Shown here one piece after another: positions 6,818 to 9,240 of a stretch of DNA of 9,240 bases. The first letter of the stretch is position 1; the number at the start of each line of letters is the position of its first letter. Source of the DNA: an uncultured bacterium (lineage in GTDB: Bacteria > Bacillota > Clostridia > Oscillospirales > Ruminococcaceae); the NCBI GenBank assembly GCA_905215595.1, contig CAJMQZ010000078.1, forward strand, positions 1-9,240, given 5' to 3'. The translations under genes were made by a program, and so were the position numbers. Below the pieces are notes generated by a model that did not search any database, was not told the DNA's origin, and saw only the letters and a program-made list of their open reading frames with translations.

Positions 6818-7832
6818 GCTGCGGTTTATCGTAGTAGGTTCCGGCTGGCGGTCGCTGTTTTACTGGCGCATCGCGCAGGCGCTGCCGGAGCGGTTCGAGC
6901 TGTGCGCCATGCTTTGCCGCACCGAGGAAAAGGCCGAAAAAATGCACCGGGAGTACGGCGTGCCGGTAAGCACCTCGGCGGAGCAGTGCATTGCCCTGCA
7001 CCCGGACCTTGTGGTGGTGGCAGTGAACAAAGCGTCCATCGCCGCCGTCAGCACCGAATGGCTTGCCCGGGGCTTTGCCGTGTTGTGCGAGACCCCGGCG
7101 GCGCTGGAGGAGGACGCATTGCGCGCCCTCTGGCAGCTGCACCGGCAGGGTGCAAAGCTGCAGGTTGCAGAGCAGTACTGGCTGTACCCCACGCTGGCAA
7201 AACGGCTGGCAGCAGTACGCAGCGGTGCACTGGGCACGCCGCAGTTTGCCCGGCTGTCGGTGGCGCACGGCTACCACGCGGTCAGTCTGGCGCGGCAATT
7301 CCTGAACGCCGGGCAGCAGCCGGTGCGGGTGACCGGACGCAGCTGGACGGAAAAGATCATCGAAACGGATTCCCGCTGGGGTGCGGTGCATAACGGCGCA
7401 CTGGTGGAAAAGACCTTGCAGCAGCACACGCTGGAATTTGCGGGCGGCGGCACGGCGTTTCTGGATTTTAACGGTGTGCAGTACCACTCCTATCTGCGCA
7501 GCACCCACACCAGTGTGCAGGGAGAGCGGGGTGAAGTGTTCGACGACACCCTGCGCTGTCTGGATGCCGCCGGGGAGCCGGTGTGCCGTCAACTGACCCC
7601 GCTGCCCGACCCGCTGGCAGCTGCCGCCGCGCAGGCGGGGCTGAACGAGGACGAGACCGCCATCGCCTGTTTTCTGGACAGGATGCAGGGCTATCTTGCC
7701 GGCGGGGCAGAGGTGTACCCGCTGGCAGACGCCTTGCAGGACGCCTACCTTGCCCTGCTGATGGAGCGCGCCCTTGCCGCCGGTCAGCCGCTGGAAAGCA
7801 CCCCGCAGCCGTGGAACACAGAAGAACGATAA
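6810..7832 (+). CDS. divergent Gfo/Idh/MocA family protein lacking the EKP lysine
   Basis: This 340-residue protein has a Rossmann N-terminus (FIVVGSGWRS, about residues 5-14) and the overall two-domain plan of Gfo/Idh/MocA oxidoreductases. The position of the EKP motif reads ETP (94-96), so the catalytic lysine is a threonine. The GGGxLxDxGxH active-site block of the substrate domain is also not recognisable; a HGYHAVSLAR segment near 153-162 lies in the comparable region. The nucleotide fold is probably kept, but the chemistry may differ, or the protein may be a non-catalytic partner of the upstream paralog, with which it overlaps by 8 nt. Family membership is supported by the fold pattern and by the tandem position. 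It could instead be a specialised reductase of unknown substrate. It is the last gene of its transcript and is followed directly by a hairpin terminator. Confidence 0.8.
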   Translation: MAKLRFIVVGSGWRSLFYWRIAQALPERFELCAMLCRTEEKAEKMHREYGVPVSTSAEQCIALHPDLVVVAVNKASIAAVSTEWLARGFAVLCETPAALEEDALRALWQLHRQGAKLQVAEQYWLYPTLAKRLAAVRSGALGTPQFARLSVAHGYHAVSLARQFLNAGQQPVRVTGRSWTEKIIETDSRWGAVHNGALVEKTLQQHTLEFAGGGTAFLDFNGVQYHSYLRSTHTSVQGERGEVFDDTLRCLDAAGEPVCRQLTPLPDPLAAAAAQAGLNEDETAIACFLDRMQGYLAGGAEVYPLADALQDAYLALLMERALAAGQPLESTPQPWNTEER

Positions 7833-7833
7833 A

Positions 7834-7873
7834 AAGAGGCTCAGAAGCGCCGACGGGTGCTTCTGAGCCTCTT
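7834..7873. terminator. bidirectional terminator between convergent genes
   Basis: A perfect 15-bp stem pairs AAGAGGCTCAGAAGC (7834-7848) with its complement at 7859-7873, and the 10-nt loop can close three further pairs around GACG. Read leftward, the stem runs into TTTTTAT, a good terminator for the threonine aldolase gene. Read rightward, it is followed by AATTTATAAT, a weaker U-rich tail for the oxidoreductase cluster. The hairpin starts 2 nt after the stop of one gene and ends 18 nt before the stop of the other. Confidence 0.9.
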
Positions 7874-7890
7874 AATTTATAATGATTGGA

Positions 7891-8913
7891 TCACATCAGG
7901 TCGATCAGCGCTTCCACCTCGTCCATGCGGGTAGCCCAGCTGGTGGCGATGCGCACCACGGTGTGGGTGTCGTCGAACTTCTCCCAGAAGCCGAACTTTG
8001 CCTTGCCTTCCAGCGCGGCCAGCTGGGTGTTTTCCAGCACAAGGAAGATCTGGTTGGTGGGAGAGTCCATAAAGAAACGGTAGCCCTTATCCGCAAACCC
8101 GGCCTTCAGGCGGTTGGCGGTGGCAATGGCGTTTTTGCTGATGGAGAAGTACAGGTCATCGGTGAACAGCACGTCAAACTGGATGCCCAGCAGCCGCCCC
8201 TTTGCCAGCAGTGCGCCCTGCTGCTTGACCATGGTCATAAAATGCGCCGGTGCGCCGTGGGGGAACACCACAGCCTCGCCGCACAGCGCACCCACCTTGG
8301 TGCCGCCGATGTAGAACACATCGGTCAGCCGGGCAAGGTCGGCCAGCGTCACGTCCGTGCCCTCGGCAGCCAGACCGTAGCCCAGCCGTGCACCATCGAG
8401 GAACAGCGGCATCTTGTACTCCTGACACACAGCGTGCAGGGCTTCCAGCTCCGCCTTGGTGTACAGGGTGCCGTACTCGGTGGGGTGGGAGATGTACACC
8501 ATGCCGGGGAACACCATGTGGTCGTGGTTGTCGTCGGCGTAGAAGGTGGCCACCAGTGCCCGCAGCTCGGCGACGTCCAGCTTGCCGTTGTGCTGCGGCA
8601 GGGTGATGACCTTGTGGCCGGTGTACTCGATGGCACCGGCCTCGTGCCCGGCTACATGGCCGGTGGCGGCAGCCACCACGCCCTGCCACCGCTGCAGCAT
8701 GGACGCAATGACGATGGCGTTGCTCTGGGTGCCGCCGGAGATGAACTGCACATCGGCCTCCGGGCAGGCGCAGGCGGCGCGGATCTTCTCGCGGGCGCTG
8801 GCGCAGTAGGGGTCGGTGCCGTAGCCGGAGACCTTTTCAAAGTTGGTCTCGGTCAGCTTTTGCAGAATGGCGGGGTGTGCACCCTCGCAGTAGTCGTTTT
8901 CAAAATACAGCAT
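7891..8913 (-). CDS. ltaE: low-specificity L-threonine aldolase
   Basis: This 340-residue PLP enzyme should cleave L-threonine and L-allo-threonine to glycine and acetaldehyde, acting in the cytoplasm in glycine supply or threonine breakdown. It has the fold-type I pattern of the beta-eliminating lyase/threonine aldolase family: SGGTQSNA (59-66) for the cofactor phosphate, DGARLGYG (173-180) with Asp 173 facing the pyridine nitrogen, and the Schiff-base lysine Lys 206 in GGTKVGA. The length is close to that of other bacterial threonine aldolases. The frame is open upstream to 9051, but the start at 8913 has GAGGAG 9 nt before it and the promoter lies inside the would-be extension. It is transcribed alone, towards the oxidoreductase cluster, and shares its terminator. 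Substrate range (threonine, allo-threonine, phenylserine) cannot be told from sequence. Confidence 0.92.
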   Translation of the reverse strand: MLYFENDYCEGAHPAILQKLTETNFEKVSGYGTDPYCASAREKIRAACACPEADVQFISGGTQSNAIVIASMLQRWQGVVAAATGHVAGHEAGAIEYTGHKVITLPQHNGKLDVAELRALVATFYADDNHDHMVFPGMVYISHPTEYGTLYTKAELEALHAVCQEYKMPLFLDGARLGYGLAAEGTDVTLADLARLTDVFYIGGTKVGALCGEAVVFPHGAPAHFMTMVKQQGALLAKGRLLGIQFDVLFTDDLYFSISKNAIATANRLKAGFADKGYRFFMDSPTNQIFLVLENTQLAALEGKAKFGFWEKFDDTHTVVRIATSWATRMDEVEALIDLM

Positions 8914-8922
8914 GGCAAAACG

Positions 8923-8928
8923 CTCCTC
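8923..8928 (-). promoter_or_regulatory. ribosome binding site of the threonine aldolase
   Basis: Read on the minus strand, GAGGAG lies 9 nt before the ATG at 8913. It decides the start against the 46-residue longer reading that begins at 9051. Confidence 0.85.
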
Positions 8929-8956
8929 TATATAATTGTAAGAAAACAGTACCTCT

Positions 8957-8985
8957 ATTCTACATCGCCGTGTAAACCCTGTCAA
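8957..8985 (-). promoter_or_regulatory. promoter of the threonine aldolase
   Basis: On the minus strand a perfect -35 TTGACA (8985-8980) and a -10 TAGAAT (8962-8957) are separated by 17 nt. Transcription would start near 8950, giving a leader of about 37 nt. No operator or riboswitch-like structure is visible in the leader. Confidence 0.82.
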
Positions 8986-9139
8986 ACCTAAAACCGTGCA
9001 CAGCGCACGCAAGGCACCGCAAAAACGCTTACAGGATACCCGGTGCGACACTATGTTGACCGGAACTACAGCCTACGACAGCCTTTTTTACGAAAGTATG
9101 ATTATTTTCAAAAAGATGAAAAGTTTTTCAAAAAAGTGC
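8986..9139. other. intergenic region between divergent threonine aldolase and tRNA-Leu promoters
   Basis: No convincing gene is seen. The right half is AT-rich, with two copies of TTTTCAAAAA-like sequence (around 9106-9115 and 9124-9134) just upstream of the tRNA promoter; such A/T tracts could act as an UP element. ACAGCC occurs twice, 4 nt apart, near 9068-9083, with no apparent role. Confidence 0.5.
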
Positions 9140-9167
9140 TTGACAATTCTGCTGCATCTGGTATAAT
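9140..9167 (+). promoter_or_regulatory. strong promoter of the tRNA-Leu gene
   Basis: A perfect -35 TTGACA (9140-9145) and a perfect -10 TATAAT (9162-9167) are separated by 16 nt, with A/T-rich sequence upstream. Transcription would start near 9174, about 38 nt before the mature tRNA, as expected for a stable RNA with a short processed leader. Confidence 0.88.
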
Positions 9168-9211
9168 AACTATCGTTCCGAGCGTCACAGCTCACGAACA
9201 CAACAGAATAT

Positions 9212-9240
9212 GCGGATATGGCGGAATTGGCAGACGCGTT
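9212..9240 (+). tRNA. tRNA-Leu, 5' part, cut by the window end
   Basis: The last 29 nt match the beginning of bacterial leucine tRNAs: a 7-nt acceptor strand GCGGATA, TG at positions 8-9, and the D-arm GCGGAATTGGCAGACGCG with the long loop typical of class II tRNAs. The anticodon lies beyond the window, so the isoacceptor cannot be named. Other tRNA genes may follow in the same transcript. Confidence 0.85.

Noticed and set aside
7882..8991. Plus-strand open frame opposite the threonine aldolase
   Set aside because: It starts inside the terminator region, has His/Val/Gly-rich low-quality sequence, and lies opposite a gene with clear PLP motifs, ribosome binding site and promoter.
8914..9051. 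46-residue N-terminal extension of the threonine aldolase
   Set aside because: It would cover the gene's own -35, -10 and ribosome binding site, it is Cys/Arg-rich, and family proteins begin near the start at 8913.
9053..9166. 37-codon plus-strand small frame before the tRNA gene
   Set aside because: It has no ribosome binding site and its end covers the perfect -35 and -10 boxes of the tRNA promoter, so chance is the better explanation.

Overview
The window reads as a chromosomal stretch from a GC-rich, low-oxygen-type Firmicute, most plausibly a Faecalibacterium-like member of the Clostridia (Oscillospirales). This rests on GC-rich third codon positions, strong AGGAGG ribosome binding sites 7-9 nt before every start, TTGACA/TATAAT-type promoters and the protein families present. 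The genus is an inference from general resemblance, not from a marker gene. I see no mobile element, CRISPR array, integrase or phage gene.

Region 1 (1-4680) is a two-gene signalling unit. A promoter at 72-101 drives a lipid-anchored family-1 solute-binding protein (157-1572). It is followed 33 nt later by a 1010-residue membrane protein (1606-4638) with a Cache-like outer domain, a HAMP-like linker, a PAS-like region, a GGDEF domain with an SGDEF signature, and an EAL domain with a complete catalytic set. No ABC permease or ATPase accompanies the binding protein. The simplest reading is that the binding protein feeds a ligand signal to the c-di-GMP enzyme. A strong intrinsic terminator (4647-4680) ends this unit.

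Region 2 (4700-7873) is a three-gene, same-strand cluster: a divergent COG0523/CobW-type P-loop GTPase, a Gfo/Idh/MocA-type NAD(P)-dependent oxidoreductase, and a second, more divergent Gfo/Idh/MocA protein whose start overlaps the end of the first by 8 nt. The GTPase has CDCD in place of the family CxCC metal motif and no recognisable NKxD motif. The second oxidoreductase has lost the usual lysine of the EKP motif. The substrate of the cluster cannot be read from the sequence. The terminator of region 1 sits only 19 nt before the GTPase start, leaving no room for a conventional promoter between them.

Region 3 (7834-9240) begins with a perfect 15-bp hairpin that serves as a shared terminator between the convergent oxidoreductase cluster and a minus-strand low-specificity L-threonine aldolase (7891-8913), which has its own consensus-like promoter (8957-8985). 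The window ends in the first 29 nt of a tRNA-Leu gene, preceded by a strong promoter (9140-9167) with A/T tracts upstream.
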